Shown: positions 8,577 through 18,017 of the stretch, in pieces
Layout: each line of letters begins with the position of its first letter
Position numbering within the stretch: position 1 is the first letter of the stretch
NCBI GenBank assembly: GCA_947259885.1
Contig: CAMYNW010000001.1
Coordinates: forward strand, 1-64,000
Direction: 5' to 3'
Source of the DNA: an uncultured Gammaproteobacteria bacterium
GTDB taxonomy: Bacteria; Pseudomonadota; Gammaproteobacteria; Arenicellales; Poriferihabitantaceae
Length of the DNA stretch: 64,000 bases
Notes under the pieces: model-generated
What the model saw: the letters and a program-made list of their open reading frames with translations, nothing else
Database searches by the model: none
What the model was told of the DNA's origin: nothing
Program-made: the position numbers and the translations under genes

Positions 8577-10768
8577 TTAATAAATACGTCCGGCCAGTTA
8601 TCGTTGCCACTATGAAAAGTCAGCCGAATAACGTTCTCCATTCCGCTATCGATTGGCCACAAAAACAATTCGTAATCCGCGACATCATGTTCATGTTCAC
8701 CCCGGCTTGCTCCGAATACCAGGAAGCGACCGTCGTTTGAATCTTTGGGCCAGTATTCGTGGCTGAATTCTCCAGGTAGATCCAACCATGGTCTGGCCTC
8801 TAAAGAAACAGGGTCGATGCGGTAGAACATAGTCTCCTGTCTGCCGCCGTGCCCCACCTGGTATAACCATTTACCATCACTCGACCAGTTAAGTTCGCAG
8901 CCATCCAGCACCCCGCGAATCTGACCCGTACCTTGGCCGCTATTCTGCCACAAGGCAGTGCCCCAGAATCCGGTATTCATACCAATCGCTGACTGCTTGG
9001 CGGTAAATACAAGTTCACCTGTTTGCGGATTCAGTTCTGGAGAAGTGATTGGCGCGCCTGCCGGCATGCTGTTGTTTTCACCAGAGCGATAGGCCAGTTT
9101 CGTGTTACCGGTTGATAGATCATGTTGCGTCACCTGAACCCCGTGGTGCAAGTACCCCACAGTTCCGTTATTGATCCAGAAAGGATAGGTGGCGGATTCG
9201 GCCAGACGTTGTTCTTTGCCGCTCTGAAGATCCAGCAAAATGACGTCCCATGCAATAGTGTTACGCTGCGATACCCAGGGTTGTTGTGATCTTGAGAATA
9301 CGATCCTGTTGCCGTCCGGTGAGATTCTTGGCAGGGTTTCGGTATGGGGGTGATTGGTGACTTGAGAGATTTGCCCCCCGGGTAGCTCCATTCTCAATAT
9401 ATCGTGATTGCCGAATCGATTTGAGCTCCATATTACAAATCCGCTTACCCCTGCCTGGTGCAAGGCCTTGATTGAGTCGTTGGCAGGGCCGCTCTCGACG
9501 GTGCGTAAATCTTTCCCGGCCGCAGGTGCAGAAATAGCGCCCAGTTTCTGGTTGGCGCGATACTGCCAGGCCAGGGATAACCCGCCCACGATCAGTATTA
9601 TCGCGGCTATTCCAAGCGCCCAAACCGGTCTGTTCGATTTATTTGGCTCCGCGATTTGACGTTTGCCGCGGCGGCCCAGCAGAATAACAAAAACCAGGCA
9701 GCATCCACCGAGGCTATAATCGAAAATCTGGCTCCAGATATGTACACCTAGGAGAGCTAGCAAACCTTGTTGCTCGGATATACCTAGTAGTGAAAACACC
9801 AAGGTGCCCCCTGCTTCATAAGTGCCAAAACTCATGAATGTGGGGATTGGCAGACTGGCTCCGATCTCCGCACCGACGATTGCAGCAAAAACATTTACAT
9901 GCGCAATTTCGGCAATTGCCGGTAAACTCGGTTTTGCTACCGCCATGAATAACAGGAAAATACTGCCGTATTTAAAGCTGCGTACAAGCACCGACAGGAG
10001 CAACACTTTACCGAGTGCGCCGGAAGAACGTGTGGTTTTTATCGCATTGTCCAGTTGCTCGACCAGGTGAGTTACGCTAGCGAAGAGTTTCCCCAGGCGG
10101 CCTCTTAATTTAACTGATTGCATCCATTTCGCCGTCCAGGGCAATAACGTGGTTAGGGTTGCCGCACCGACCGCAGCTGCCGTTATCGCCACAATCAAGG
10201 CACCCCAAAGCCATCCCTGGACACCACTTCCGATCAAATAACCGATGATGGCCAGGAGCACAATGATCGCCAATGCAATAAAATCAAATATCATCGCGAT
10301 TGCCAGTGACGATAGACAAGTGGCGGCGCTGACCTGGTAAACACGGTTGAGGAGCACAACATACCCAAGCTCACCGAGCCGGGACGGCAGCATGTCTACA
10401 ACCATGTTACGAAATCCTGTGACCAGCAACATATGCCCAAAGCCTGGCACTCTGGTTTCACCAGCAGCCTGCAGTAATATACGGTAACGTATTGCTCTTA
10501 CTAACACTCCGATCAGATGCAAGAGCAAAAACAAAAGTATTCCTGAGCCAACGGTATTCGACAGTAGTTTAAGAATGTGCGGGCGCTCGGCGGGGGGGTG
10601 ACCGCTTGAAACCAGAACGATTAGAATTGATAGAATCAGCGCCGACACCCCCGCGGCCAATACAAAGCGCACCAGGTGGGTGCTAATTGTGTCCTGCAGG
10701 GTCATGATATTAGTGCGCGAATGTTGGGAATAATTGGCTTTACCGCCAAGGCTGTGGATGCCATTCAT
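8573..10768 (-). CDS. UPF0104/LPG-synthase-type membrane domain fused to a TolB-like beta-propeller
   Basis: The 731-residue protein has two parts. Residues about 30-405 hold many transmembrane helices with the lysylphosphatidylglycerol synthase TM/UPF0104 pattern, including FRNMVVDMLPSRLGELGYVVLL and PIPTFMSFGTYEAGGTLVFSLLGI. After a final helix (VWALGIAAIILIVGGLSLAW) residues about 420-731 form PD40/WD40-like repeats, such as HTETLPRISPDGNRIVFSR and ELNPQTGELVFTAKQ, as in TolB. Membrane topology suggests the propeller is periplasmic. A second possible start lies 21 codons in (MTLQDTISTH, 10705), and neither start has a clear Shine-Dalgarno. The gene leads an operon with dtd (ATGA overlap) and aceK. 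Function unknown; lipid or glycan transport linked to a periplasmic sensor or scaffold is only inference. Confidence 0.85.
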   Translation of the reverse strand: MNGIHSLGGKANYSQHSRTNIMTLQDTISTHLVRFVLAAGVSALILSILIVLVSSGHPPAERPHILKLLSNTVGSGILLFLLLHLIGVLVRAIRYRILLQAAGETRVPGFGHMLLVTGFRNMVVDMLPSRLGELGYVVLLNRVYQVSAATCLSSLAIAMIFDFIALAIIVLLAIIGYLIGSGVQGWLWGALIVAITAAAVGAATLTTLLPWTAKWMQSVKLRGRLGKLFASVTHLVEQLDNAIKTTRSSGALGKVLLLSVLVRSFKYGSIFLLFMAVAKPSLPAIAEIAHVNVFAAIVGAEIGASLPIPTFMSFGTYEAGGTLVFSLLGISEQQGLLALLGVHIWSQIFDYSLGGCCLVFVILLGRRGKRQIAEPNKSNRPVWALGIAAIILIVGGLSLAWQYRANQKLGAISAPAAGKDLRTVESGPANDSIKALHQAGVSGFVIWSSNRFGNHDILRMELPGGQISQVTNHPHTETLPRISPDGNRIVFSRSQQPWVSQRNTIAWDVILLDLQSGKEQRLAESATYPFWINNGTVGYLHHGVQVTQHDLSTGNTKLAYRSGENNSMPAGAPITSPELNPQTGELVFTAKQSAIGMNTGFWGTALWQNSGQGTGQIRGVLDGCELNWSSDGKWLYQVGHGGRQETMFYRIDPVSLEARPWLDLPGEFSHEYWPKDSNDGRFLVFGASRGEHEHDVADYELFLWPIDSGMENVIRLTFHSGNDNWPDVFIK

Positions 10769-10873
10769 GATAGTAGAAGACTTGTTAAATTATACTCGAT
10801 GTGTCCTTGTTTCATTGTCGCTCAAGAAGGACTGGCGTATAGTTTGGTTTAACAAATTAAAGGTTAACCTCGC

Positions 10874-12304
10874 ATGAAAGCAGATAAATGGAAATCCGTG
10901 CTTGTTGTTCTGATTGGGTTAATACCCGCGGCATTGTACGCACAGGAAATGCGTTCCGGACTGAAAGATCAGACTGCCCTGGCAGTCACGATTTATAATG
11001 AAAATTTAGCGCTGGTTAAGGATCAACGCCGAGTTACGATCGAGTCAGGAGAACTCGACTTGGCTATACGTGACGTGAGCGCTCAAATTCGGCCGGAAAC
11101 AGCTTTACTGACCGGACTGGACTCTAATTCGAAGCTTGAGTTGATAGAACAAAATTTCGATTTTGATCTGTTGACGCCAGAAAGTCTGTTAAAGAAATAT
11201 GTGGGTAAGACAATTAGGACCGTCACCGTCAATCCATCCAATGGAAATGAGACGATTGAAAATGCCGTGGTGCTTGCGACCAATCAGGGGATCGTGTTGC
11301 AGTTTCCTTTCAGGATCGAAACTCAATTTCCTGGCCGGCTCATATTCGATGAGGTGCCGGGAAATCTGCGTGATCGTCCGACCCTGGTTCTGAAGTTAGT
11401 AAATGATAATCCGGAGCCACAAGAGATACAGCTCAGTTATCTGACTGCTGGATTGTCCTGGCGCGCGGACTATGTTGCCAGCTTGAACGATGATGAGACC
11501 CGATTTGATCTGAATGGTTGGGTTACGCTGACTAACCACAGCGGCACAACCTATCCCAAGGCCCTGCTGCAGCTGGTCGCCGGAGATGTACAACAGGTAC
11601 AACAAGTTTTACCGCGGATGCGTTCAACCGCAGTATTGGAAATGGCGGCGGCACCTGCCGCTATGGACGAAGAGGCTCTGTTCGATTATCACTTGTATAC
11701 CCTGCAGCGGCCTACCACAATTGCTAACCAGCAAACTAAACAGGTGGCGTTGATGAGCGCGGGCGATGTGCCGGTGTCAAAGCAATACCTTGTTGATGGC
11801 CACGGACAGTTTTTTGGCGGTAGAAGTGCAGGGTCAATAAAGCAGGATGTGGGTGTTTTTATAGAGTTAGAAAACTCTGAGCAGAGTAACCTCGGCCTAC
11901 CGCTGCCGGCGGGAATTGTCAGAGTGTACAAAAATGATTCCGCGGGAAGAATTCAGTTTATCGGAGAGGACCGAATTGACCACACTGCAAAGGATCAGGA
12001 GATCCAACTCAAGCTCGGGAACGCTTTTGATGTGACTGCCGAACGCGTGCAGACCAGTTTCAGAAAAGTTGCGAGCCAGGGTCAATACAACTTTTCCGCA
12101 GAAATTGGCCAGAGAATCACTCTAAAGAACGCCAAGCAAGAGGCTGTTGAAGTAAAAATTCATGAAATGATTCCAGGCGACTGGAAGATCAATTCTGAAT
12201 CCAGCCCTCACAGTAAAATTTCTTCAACCCTGGTGGAGTGGCGCGTTAGCGTACCCGCGGGGGCCACGGTCAAACACGAATACGAAACTCTGGTGAGGTA
12301 TTGA
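10874..12304 (+). CDS. DUF4139 domain-containing exported protein
   Basis: The 476-residue product has a signal peptide (about residues 1-23, ending ALYA-QE) and then the DUF4139 pattern: VTIYNENLALVKDQRRV, ISAQIRPETALL-like segment, and the strong block LSYLTAGLSWRADYVASLNDDETRFDLNGWVTLTNHSGTTYPKALLQLVAGDVQ. The C-terminal part ends in beta strands (ISSTLVEWRVSVPAGATVKHEYETLVRY). DUF4139 proteins are beta-rich and exported; their role in bacteria is not known, although eukaryotic relatives occur as mucoidy-type protein homologues. The stop codon overlaps the ATG of selO by one base (TGATG), so the two are probably coupled. It diverges from the UPF0104-propeller gene. Confidence 0.88.
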   Translation: MKADKWKSVLVVLIGLIPAALYAQEMRSGLKDQTALAVTIYNENLALVKDQRRVTIESGELDLAIRDVSAQIRPETALLTGLDSNSKLELIEQNFDFDLLTPESLLKKYVGKTIRTVTVNPSNGNETIENAVVLATNQGIVLQFPFRIETQFPGRLIFDEVPGNLRDRPTLVLKLVNDNPEPQEIQLSYLTAGLSWRADYVASLNDDETRFDLNGWVTLTNHSGTTYPKALLQLVAGDVQQVQQVLPRMRSTAVLEMAAAPAAMDEEALFDYHLYTLQRPTTIANQQTKQVALMSAGDVPVSKQYLVDGHGQFFGGRSAGSIKQDVGVFIELENSEQSNLGLPLPAGIVRVYKNDSAGRIQFIGEDRIDHTAKDQEIQLKLGNAFDVTAERVQTSFRKVASQGQYNFSAEIGQRITLKNAKQEAVEVKIHEMIPGDWKINSESSPHSKISSTLVEWRVSVPAGATVKHEYETLVRY

Positions 12305-13773
12305 TGCAGCGTTTTGAGGAACTGCGTTTCGACAATATATACGCAAGACTTCCCCCGATTTTTTATTCGCGGCACCAGCCCGCTGGATTAAACAATCAGT
12401 TCCTGATTCACTTCAACAGAAGTGTGGCCGAAATGCTGGGCATTGACCCGGTCGAAGCCGGTCGTCAGGATCTGGTTGATCTGGTCACGATGAACAAGCC
12501 GGTGCAAGGATTTGATCCCGTCGCTATGTGTTATTCGGGACATCAGTTTGGGCAATATGTGCCGCGGTTAGGAGATGGCAGGGCGATTTTGCTCGGTCAG
12601 CTATTGAACGATCAGCAGGCGCGCTGGGATCTGCAGCTAAAAGGTGCTGGCAGGACACTGTATTCGCGTCAGGGAGATGGTAAGGCGGTGTTACGATCCA
12701 CTATTCGCGAACATCTTTGCAGTGCCGCAATGCATGGCCTCGGTATACCGACTACCCACTCACTCGCGATGTTCGGCAGTGATGAAGAGGTTTACCGAGA
12801 GCAGATCGAAACAGGAGCCATGCTGATTCGCGTGGCACCGAGTCATATCCGCTTTGGTAGTTTCGAATACTTTTTCTACACCCAACGATACGAGGACTTG
12901 AAAACTCTCGCCGATTTCACCTTGGAGCACTATTTTCCTGAATGCTGGAAAGAGCAAGATGGGTATCTTGGACTGCTGAAGCGGGTGATTGAGAGCACAG
13001 CGGAGCTGATCGCGAGCTGGCAGGGGGTAGGGTTCTGTCACGGTGTCATGAACAGTGACAACATGTCGATTCATGGTATCACCATCGACTACGGACCATT
13101 TGGATTTTTAGACGCTTATGACACAGGGCATGTCTGTAATCATTCTGATTACCAAGGTCGTTATGCCTTCGATCAGCAGCCCCGAATTGGCCTGTTTAAC
13201 TTAAGCTGTTTGGCGCAGGCGATGCTGCCACTGTTTAACGAAAATCCCGAATCAGCGGCGGAGCTCGCTACTGCCGAATTGGCGAAGTATGAGCAAATTT
13301 TTGAAAAAGCATGGACTGCACAAAAGCGCAGAAAACTTGGCCTTGTGGCAGAACGACCGGAAGACGCTACTTTGTTTGACCAACTATTGGATATGATGCA
13401 GCAAAGTCAGACAGATTTTTCGCTATTTTTCAGGCAGTTGAGCGAATCCAATCCACAAGCGTGTCGCGATAACTTTATTCAACGGGATCGGTTTGATGAC
13501 TGGTCTCGTCGCTACGCAAAGAGGCTGTCGCAAGAGTCTAGGTCTGAAACTGAACGACGAGCTTCGATGCAGAAGATCAATCCAAAATACGTACTCAGAA
13601 ACTACCTTGCGGAAAACGCAATTCGCATGGCCGAAGATGAACAGGATTACACTGAGATCGATCGCCTGATCAGTCTGCTATCATCACCCTTCGATCCGCA
13701 ACCTGGTATGGAGCATTACGCTCAACGTCCGCCAGACTGGGCAAACACATTGTCAGTCAGTTGTTCAAGCTAA
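12304..13773 (+). CDS. selO: Protein adenylyltransferase SelO (YdiU family)
   Basis: ATG at 12304 overlaps the previous stop (TGATG) and gives 489 residues. SelO motifs are present: YSGHQFGQYVPRLGDGRAILLG, LQLKGAGRTLYSRQGDGKAVLRSTIREHLCSAAMHGLGIPTT, and HGVMNSDNMSIHGITIDYGPFGFLDAYD, which holds the catalytic Asn and Asp of this pseudokinase fold. SelO transfers AMP from ATP to Ser, Thr or Tyr of redox-related proteins. The protein ends CSS, where eukaryotic SelO carries selenocysteine-Ser-Ser; the regulatory redox residue is therefore Cys here, as in most bacteria. Convergent with hemH, 14 bp apart. Confidence 0.97.
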   Translation: MQRFEELRFDNIYARLPPIFYSRHQPAGLNNQFLIHFNRSVAEMLGIDPVEAGRQDLVDLVTMNKPVQGFDPVAMCYSGHQFGQYVPRLGDGRAILLGQLLNDQQARWDLQLKGAGRTLYSRQGDGKAVLRSTIREHLCSAAMHGLGIPTTHSLAMFGSDEEVYREQIETGAMLIRVAPSHIRFGSFEYFFYTQRYEDLKTLADFTLEHYFPECWKEQDGYLGLLKRVIESTAELIASWQGVGFCHGVMNSDNMSIHGITIDYGPFGFLDAYDTGHVCNHSDYQGRYAFDQQPRIGLFNLSCLAQAMLPLFNENPESAAELATAELAKYEQIFEKAWTAQKRRKLGLVAERPEDATLFDQLLDMMQQSQTDFSLFFRQLSESNPQACRDNFIQRDRFDDWSRRYAKRLSQESRSETERRASMQKINPKYVLRNYLAENAIRMAEDEQDYTEIDRLISLLSSPFDPQPGMEHYAQRPPDWANTLSVSCSS

Positions 13774-13787
13774 CGCCGCAGACCATT

Positions 13788-14861
13788 TTATTTTGACGCG
13801 CCTAAATTGATCGCCCGTTGCTGCCGTGATTCTGGTTCTTCTTCTTCGTTGTTCCAGCCCTGGGTGTGCGTTGTAACCAGGGTTTTCATAAGTTCTATAT
13901 GCGTGGGTTCGCTATTTAGGCAGGGGATATATTCATAACGTCGTCCGCCGGCCTTTAGAAATACATCCTTGTTTTCCATCGCAATCTCTTCCAGGGTCTC
14001 CAGGCAGTCTGCACTGAAGCCCGGACAGATAACCTGTACAGAGTGAATCCCTTCATTGGCCATGGACTCAAGCGTATAATCTGTATAGGGTTGTAACCAT
14101 TGTTTAGGTCCGAGCCTGGATTGAAAACTGACCTGGTATTGTTCGGTGGTGATGCCCAGGCGTTGGCCAAGAAGGCGCGCCGTTTTCTGGCATTCGCAAT
14201 AGTAGGGATCGCCATTATAAAAATAGTCCTGGGGAATACCGTGGAACGACATCAGCAGCCGATCGGCCTGGCCATGTTGCTTCCAATGGTTTTCCACGCT
14301 TTTTGCCAAGGCGTCAATATAAAGCTTGTGATCGTGATAGTGATTAATAAATCGCAGCTCAGGAATCCAGCGCCATGATTTGAGTTCTGCGGCGATGGCA
14401 TCAAACGTTGTGGCAGTGGTGGTAGCGGAATACTGCGGGTAGAGCGGTAAAACCAAAATGCGGGTGGCGCCCTGTTCCTTAAGTCGTTGCAAACCATGCG
14501 CAAGCGAGGGCTTGCCGTAACGCATGCCGAGTTCAGCGATGAGGTCAAGATCGGCTAATGATTCTCTCAAATGCGCGACCTGTTCCATCGCAATTGTCAT
14601 GAGTGGCGATCCTTGTTCGGTCCATACCTTCTGATATGCCTGCGCGGACTTCCTGGGTCTTGTATTCAGAATCACTCCGTTGAGCACCAGCCACCAAACA
14701 GGGCGGGGTACCTCGACCACCCTCGGATCCCAAAGAAACTCCTTTAAAAAGCGTCTTACCCCACGAGTGTCGGGGCTTGCTGGCGTGCCGAGGTTGGTTA
14801 ACAGTACGCCAATACGCCGTCTGTGTGAGTGATCAAATTTTAGGGTGGTTTGATTATTCAA
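13788..14861 (-). CDS. hemH: Ferrochelatase
   Basis: The 357-residue protein shows ferrochelatase motifs: GVLLTNLGTPASPDTRGVRRFLKEFLWDPRVVEVPR at the N-terminus, LLMSFHGIPQDYFYNGDPYYCECQKTA with the catalytic His, and CPGFSADCLETLEEI with the conserved Glu. It inserts ferrous iron into protoporphyrin IX, the last step of haem synthesis. It is longer by about 20 residues than many homologues because of an N-terminal leader (MNNQTTLKFDHSHRR) and a C-terminal tail. hemA, the first committed enzyme, lies elsewhere in the window (34.7 kb), so the pathway genes are dispersed. Confidence 0.97.
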   Translation of the reverse strand: MNNQTTLKFDHSHRRRIGVLLTNLGTPASPDTRGVRRFLKEFLWDPRVVEVPRPVWWLVLNGVILNTRPRKSAQAYQKVWTEQGSPLMTIAMEQVAHLRESLADLDLIAELGMRYGKPSLAHGLQRLKEQGATRILVLPLYPQYSATTTATTFDAIAAELKSWRWIPELRFINHYHDHKLYIDALAKSVENHWKQHGQADRLLMSFHGIPQDYFYNGDPYYCECQKTARLLGQRLGITTEQYQVSFQSRLGPKQWLQPYTDYTLESMANEGIHSVQVICPGFSADCLETLEEIAMENKDVFLKAGGRRYEYIPCLNSEPTHIELMKTLVTTHTQGWNNEEEEPESRQQRAINLGASK

Positions 14862-14929
14862 TTTGCTATTTAGTTGCTAGTGCACTTTAGACTCAGATTA
14901 TCCTCAAAAATACAGATGAGCGGTAAAAA

Positions 14930-15095
14930 ACTACCTTCCGTCTGAAAGATTTGACGCACTCGGTAGAAAGTAGTCTACTTCAACCACGGGTGGCGAAAGT
15001 TGTCCATTAGCCGGGTCTTTACCCCCTTCAGCAGAACCCCCATTCTGTGTGACCCGCTAAGAAGATTTCAGCCCCCTGCTCTGCAGGGGGTTTTT
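14930..15095 (+). ncRNA. Candidate structured small RNA ending in an intrinsic terminator
   Basis: The hemH-to-membrane-protein gap has no coding frame but can form a series of stems on the plus strand: ACTAC...GTAGT with CGG pairing (14930-14974), CAAC-CCAC-GG-GTGG...GTTG (about 14981-15002), and AGCcGGGTC (15009-15017) with GACCCGCT (15051-15058). These are followed at once by a perfect intrinsic terminator (15072-15095). No plus-strand gene upstream needs this terminator because hemH runs the other way, and the next gene is also on the minus strand. I cannot match it to 6S, SRP or a riboswitch by eye. The 5' end is approximate and no strong promoter is evident. Confidence 0.5.
15072..15095 (+). 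terminator. Rho-independent terminator
   Basis: CCCCCTGC-TCT-GCAGGGGG (8 bp, 3-nt loop) followed by five T on the plus strand. On the minus strand there is no T run, so the direction is clear. Confidence 0.85.
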
Positions 15096-15203
15096 CATTT
15101 TCGGATCCAGTTCAACAGAATTATTCTAATAAATCCACCGATTATTGATTATCAGTCAATGTACGACTTCCGCAGGCTGCCTGTGACTGCTCGAAATTTA
15201 CGA

Positions 15204-15620
15204 CTACCGGACTAGTGCGTTAATCAACCCTATAATAAGTAAAATCAATCCGGGAAAGATAGTGAGTGTGCCTGCAGCATAAAGTGCAAAAACCAATTTG
15301 TTAGTGGGTGAACCGCTCCATTTAAATCCTGGTTTATCGCTGAGCGCTCTGATTAACATCGCTAAAGTAGACGTCCACACAAAGAATATAATAAACCAGA
15401 CGGCTATCGATAATAGTGATAAGGGGAGGGCGACTAGGTCGATAATCGCTGCTAATGCGATAAGCAGTATGCCTCTCGCGGTACCGCCGGCGTGCAGCAA
15501 ATGCCATGAGGCCTCTCCTTCTTTTTTGAGTATCGATCGATACAGGAGCAGACCACCCGCAACACTAATTATAAGTATCAGCGCGCCGTGCAGGGCTAGA
15601 TGGGTGGCTAAGTTGTGCAT
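15204..15620 (-). CDS. Small four-helix membrane protein, unknown
   Basis: The 138-residue product is almost entirely hydrophobic, with four predicted membrane segments at about residues 8-28, 48-72, 75-93 and 108-136. Conserved-looking polar features are HLALHG near the N-terminus and SWHLLHAGGTARG between helices 1 and 2. The arrangement of four helices with early His residues recalls the styrene-oxide-isomerase-like and DUF-type small membrane families, but I cannot assign it. It stands alone: a terminator-bounded gap separates it from amtB on the same strand. Confidence 0.65.
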   Translation of the reverse strand: MHNLATHLALHGALILIISVAGGLLLYRSILKKEGEASWHLLHAGGTARGILLIALAAIIDLVALPLSLLSIAVWFIIFFVWTSTLAMLIRALSDKPGFKWSGSPTNKLVFALYAAGTLTIFPGLILLIIGLINALVR

Positions 15621-15931
15621 GGCGAGATGGAATAAAAAGTGATTTAGCTTGGCCTAACGGGCTATAGAGTATAGAACCCACGCTTGGGCCCCTTTCTGAG
15701 TTCAATCAATGCCGGCATAATTTAGCTGATCGTGCATTGAGCTAGCCATCAGGAACATAACGAGACTCTGACTTTCGTCAGGAAGACAGATGGGACGTTT
15801 TAATGCTGATTCGATGCCTATAAGTTCGGTCGGGAATACCGATCTGCGAACTGAAACATAGATGAAAAAAAAGCGCCCCGAAGAGCGCTTAAATTACCAG
15901 TGGAGGAAGTTAAAATAATTTACATTACAGA
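15621..15931. other. Intergenic region downstream of amtB
   Basis: No coding frame is credible. It holds the amtB terminator (15865-15890) and a short hairpin CTGAC-TTTC-GTCAG near 15769-15782. It must also hold the promoter of the small membrane protein, which I cannot place. Confidence 0.4.
15865..15890 (-). terminator. Rho-independent terminator of glnK-amtB
   Basis: On the minus strand, AAGCGC-loop-GCGCTT is followed by eight T. It lies about 40 nt after the amtB stop. Confidence 0.85.
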
Positions 15932-17191
15932 TCAAGTGAATTCCGGATAAGCTTCGATGCCGCAATCGATTTTGTCCATTCCTTCATACTCGTCTTCTTC
16001 GTTGACGCGTATACCGACGACTGCCTTCAGAACCAACCAGACGATCGCGCTTGTGACAAACACCCATATGAATATTGTAGCGGCGCCAACTAGCTGACCG
16101 AAGAAGGACGCACCATCATTAGTCAACGGCACAAGCATCAGACCAAGCAGACCACAGGTGCCATGTACAGATATAGCCCCTACCGGGTCGTCGATCTTGA
16201 GCTTATCCAGCACGCGAATACTGATCACGACTAAAATACCTCCTGCTGCACCAAAAATTGTGGCGATTAATGCAGTGGGCGTAGAGGGTTCTGCAGTAAT
16301 CGCGACTAAACCGGCCAGCGCGCCGTTGAGCAACATGGTCAGATCCGCCTTACCGTAGAGAATTTTGGCTAACAGCAGCGCTGCGACCGCGCCGCCCGCG
16401 GCGGCGGTGTTGGTATTGAGAAAGACCATCGCCACAGCGTGTGCACTAGAAATATCTCCGAGTTTTAATACAGATCCGCCGTTAAATCCAAACCAGCCCA
16501 TCCACAACACGAAGGTTCCCAGGGTTGCGAGGGGCATATTCGCGCCCGGCATGGGTGTTATCGAGCCATCTTTACCATATTTACCTTTGCGTGCACCGAG
16601 AAAGATAACGCCAGCCAATGCGGCCGCCGCGCCTGCCATATGTACAATCCCTGATCCGGCGAAGTCACTGAATCCGAGATCGCCGAGATTAAATATGCCA
16701 AACACATCATTACCGCCCCAGGTCCAGCCGCCTTCCATGGGGTATATGAATGCGGTCATGACCACGGCAAATGCAAGGAACGCCCACAGTTTCATTCGTT
16801 CGGCTACTGCCCCGGAAACGATCGACATCGCGGTTGCAACGAACACAACCTGAAAAAAGAAATCGGAGGCGCCAGAGTAAATTGAGCCGCCGGTAAAACC
16901 GTCTTCGCGGGCTGCGAAGTCTCCCAGCACAGAGTCTGTGTCAACGTCCCCCATACCTGCGAGGAACCACTCTCCACCGTACATAATTGCATATCCACAT
17001 ACCATATACATGATGCAAGAGATCGCATATAAAGCGACGTTTTTGGTCAGTATTTCGGTGGTGTTTTTCGCTCGCACCAGACCCGCTTCGAGCATGGCGA
17101 ATCCAGCTGCCATCCACATGACCAGGGCGCCACAAACTAGAAAGTAAAATGTGTCTAAGGCGTACTGAAGATGAAAAAGATTTATTTCCAC
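15932..17191 (-). CDS. amtB: Ammonium transporter AmtB
   Basis: The 419-residue protein has the Amt/Mep/Rh pattern: WMAAGFAMLEAGLVRAKNTTEILTKN in the first helices, the first pore histidine in GSGIVHMAGAAAAL, the second in ISVHGTCGLLGLM, and WMGWFGFNGGS. It should form a trimeric inner-membrane ammonium channel. The protein begins directly with the first pore helix and shows no separate signal peptide. The start is GTG at 17191, with GGAGG nine nt upstream. It follows glnK by 17 bp, the usual glnK-amtB operon, whose PII product blocks the channel under nitrogen excess. Transcription is from the sigma-54 promoter at 17605-17620. Confidence 0.97.
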   Translation of the reverse strand: MEINLFHLQYALDTFYFLVCGALVMWMAAGFAMLEAGLVRAKNTTEILTKNVALYAISCIMYMVCGYAIMYGGEWFLAGMGDVDTDSVLGDFAAREDGFTGGSIYSGASDFFFQVVFVATAMSIVSGAVAERMKLWAFLAFAVVMTAFIYPMEGGWTWGGNDVFGIFNLGDLGFSDFAGSGIVHMAGAAAALAGVIFLGARKGKYGKDGSITPMPGANMPLATLGTFVLWMGWFGFNGGSVLKLGDISSAHAVAMVFLNTNTAAAGGAVAALLLAKILYGKADLTMLLNGALAGLVAITAEPSTPTALIATIFGAAGGILVVISIRVLDKLKIDDPVGAISVHGTCGLLGLMLVPLTNDGASFFGQLVGAATIFIWVFVTSAIVWLVLKAVVGIRVNEEDEYEGMDKIDCGIEAYPEFT

Positions 17192-17208
17192 TTTGATTTT
17201 CCTCCGAG

Positions 17209-17580
<372 letters not shown>

Positions 17581-17604
17581 TTATAGGGCTCATGCAATCT
17601 TCTT

Positions 17605-17620
17605 AGCAACCCGCGTGCCA
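17605..17620 (-). promoter_or_regulatory. Sigma-54 promoter of glnK-amtB
   Basis: The minus strand reads TGGCACGCGGGTTGCT, an exact match to the -24/-12 consensus TGGCAC-N5-TTGCW. It lies 58 bp upstream of the glnK start codon. This makes the operon RpoN-dependent and, with the sites upstream, NtrC-activated. Confidence 0.92.
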
Positions 17621-17682
17621 GTTATTTATATCTCGAAATATCAGTGAGATATCGTTGAATTTGATAATGGACTGTATTTAGT

Positions 17683-17699
17683 CGCACCAAGGAAGTGCA
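17683..17699. promoter_or_regulatory. NtrC-type binding site
   Basis: CGCACCAAGGAAGTGCA matches the NtrC consensus TGCACC-N5-GGTGCA at 10 of 12 defined positions. It is centred about 80 bp upstream of the sigma-54 promoter, the normal distance for an enhancer-type activator. Confidence 0.75.
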
Positions 17700-17713
17700 A
17701 TTTAAGCGCTGTT

Positions 17714-17730
17714 TGGGTTGATGTGGTGCA
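17714..17730. promoter_or_regulatory. Weaker second NtrC-like half-site
   Basis: A perfect right half GGTGCA (17725-17730) is paired with a poor left half (TGGGTT). NtrC enhancers often occur as two sites about three helical turns apart; here the spacing is 31 bp centre to centre. The rest of the gap up to 18017 shows no other structure. Confidence 0.45.
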
Positions 17731-18017
17731 GTGTAGACAACCCAGTTTGTCTAGGGACCGCGGGCCGTATCCCTTGATAAGTCTTGCTTGTTTAATCTGT
17801 GAAGCACCAGCAATAGGACTTTCTTGAAAAGTTTTCCGAGCAGGCTGGGTATGTCAGGTGCAGTCTATTTCGGTGACTTCACGCGTTTATTTTGAAACCA
17901 GAAATCGTGTAGTAAAGCAAACTTGGGCTGGATATAGGTGTTTGTGATCCGGGACTTTGGACCAATCTTAGTGAATCAAAACAGTTAGAATCGGAGGACC
18001 TTTAATTTGCCGCACGT

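Noticed and set aside
16365..16853. 162-codon plus-strand ORF
   Set aside because: Antisense to amtB; its Ala/Pro-rich composition is the complement of membrane helices.
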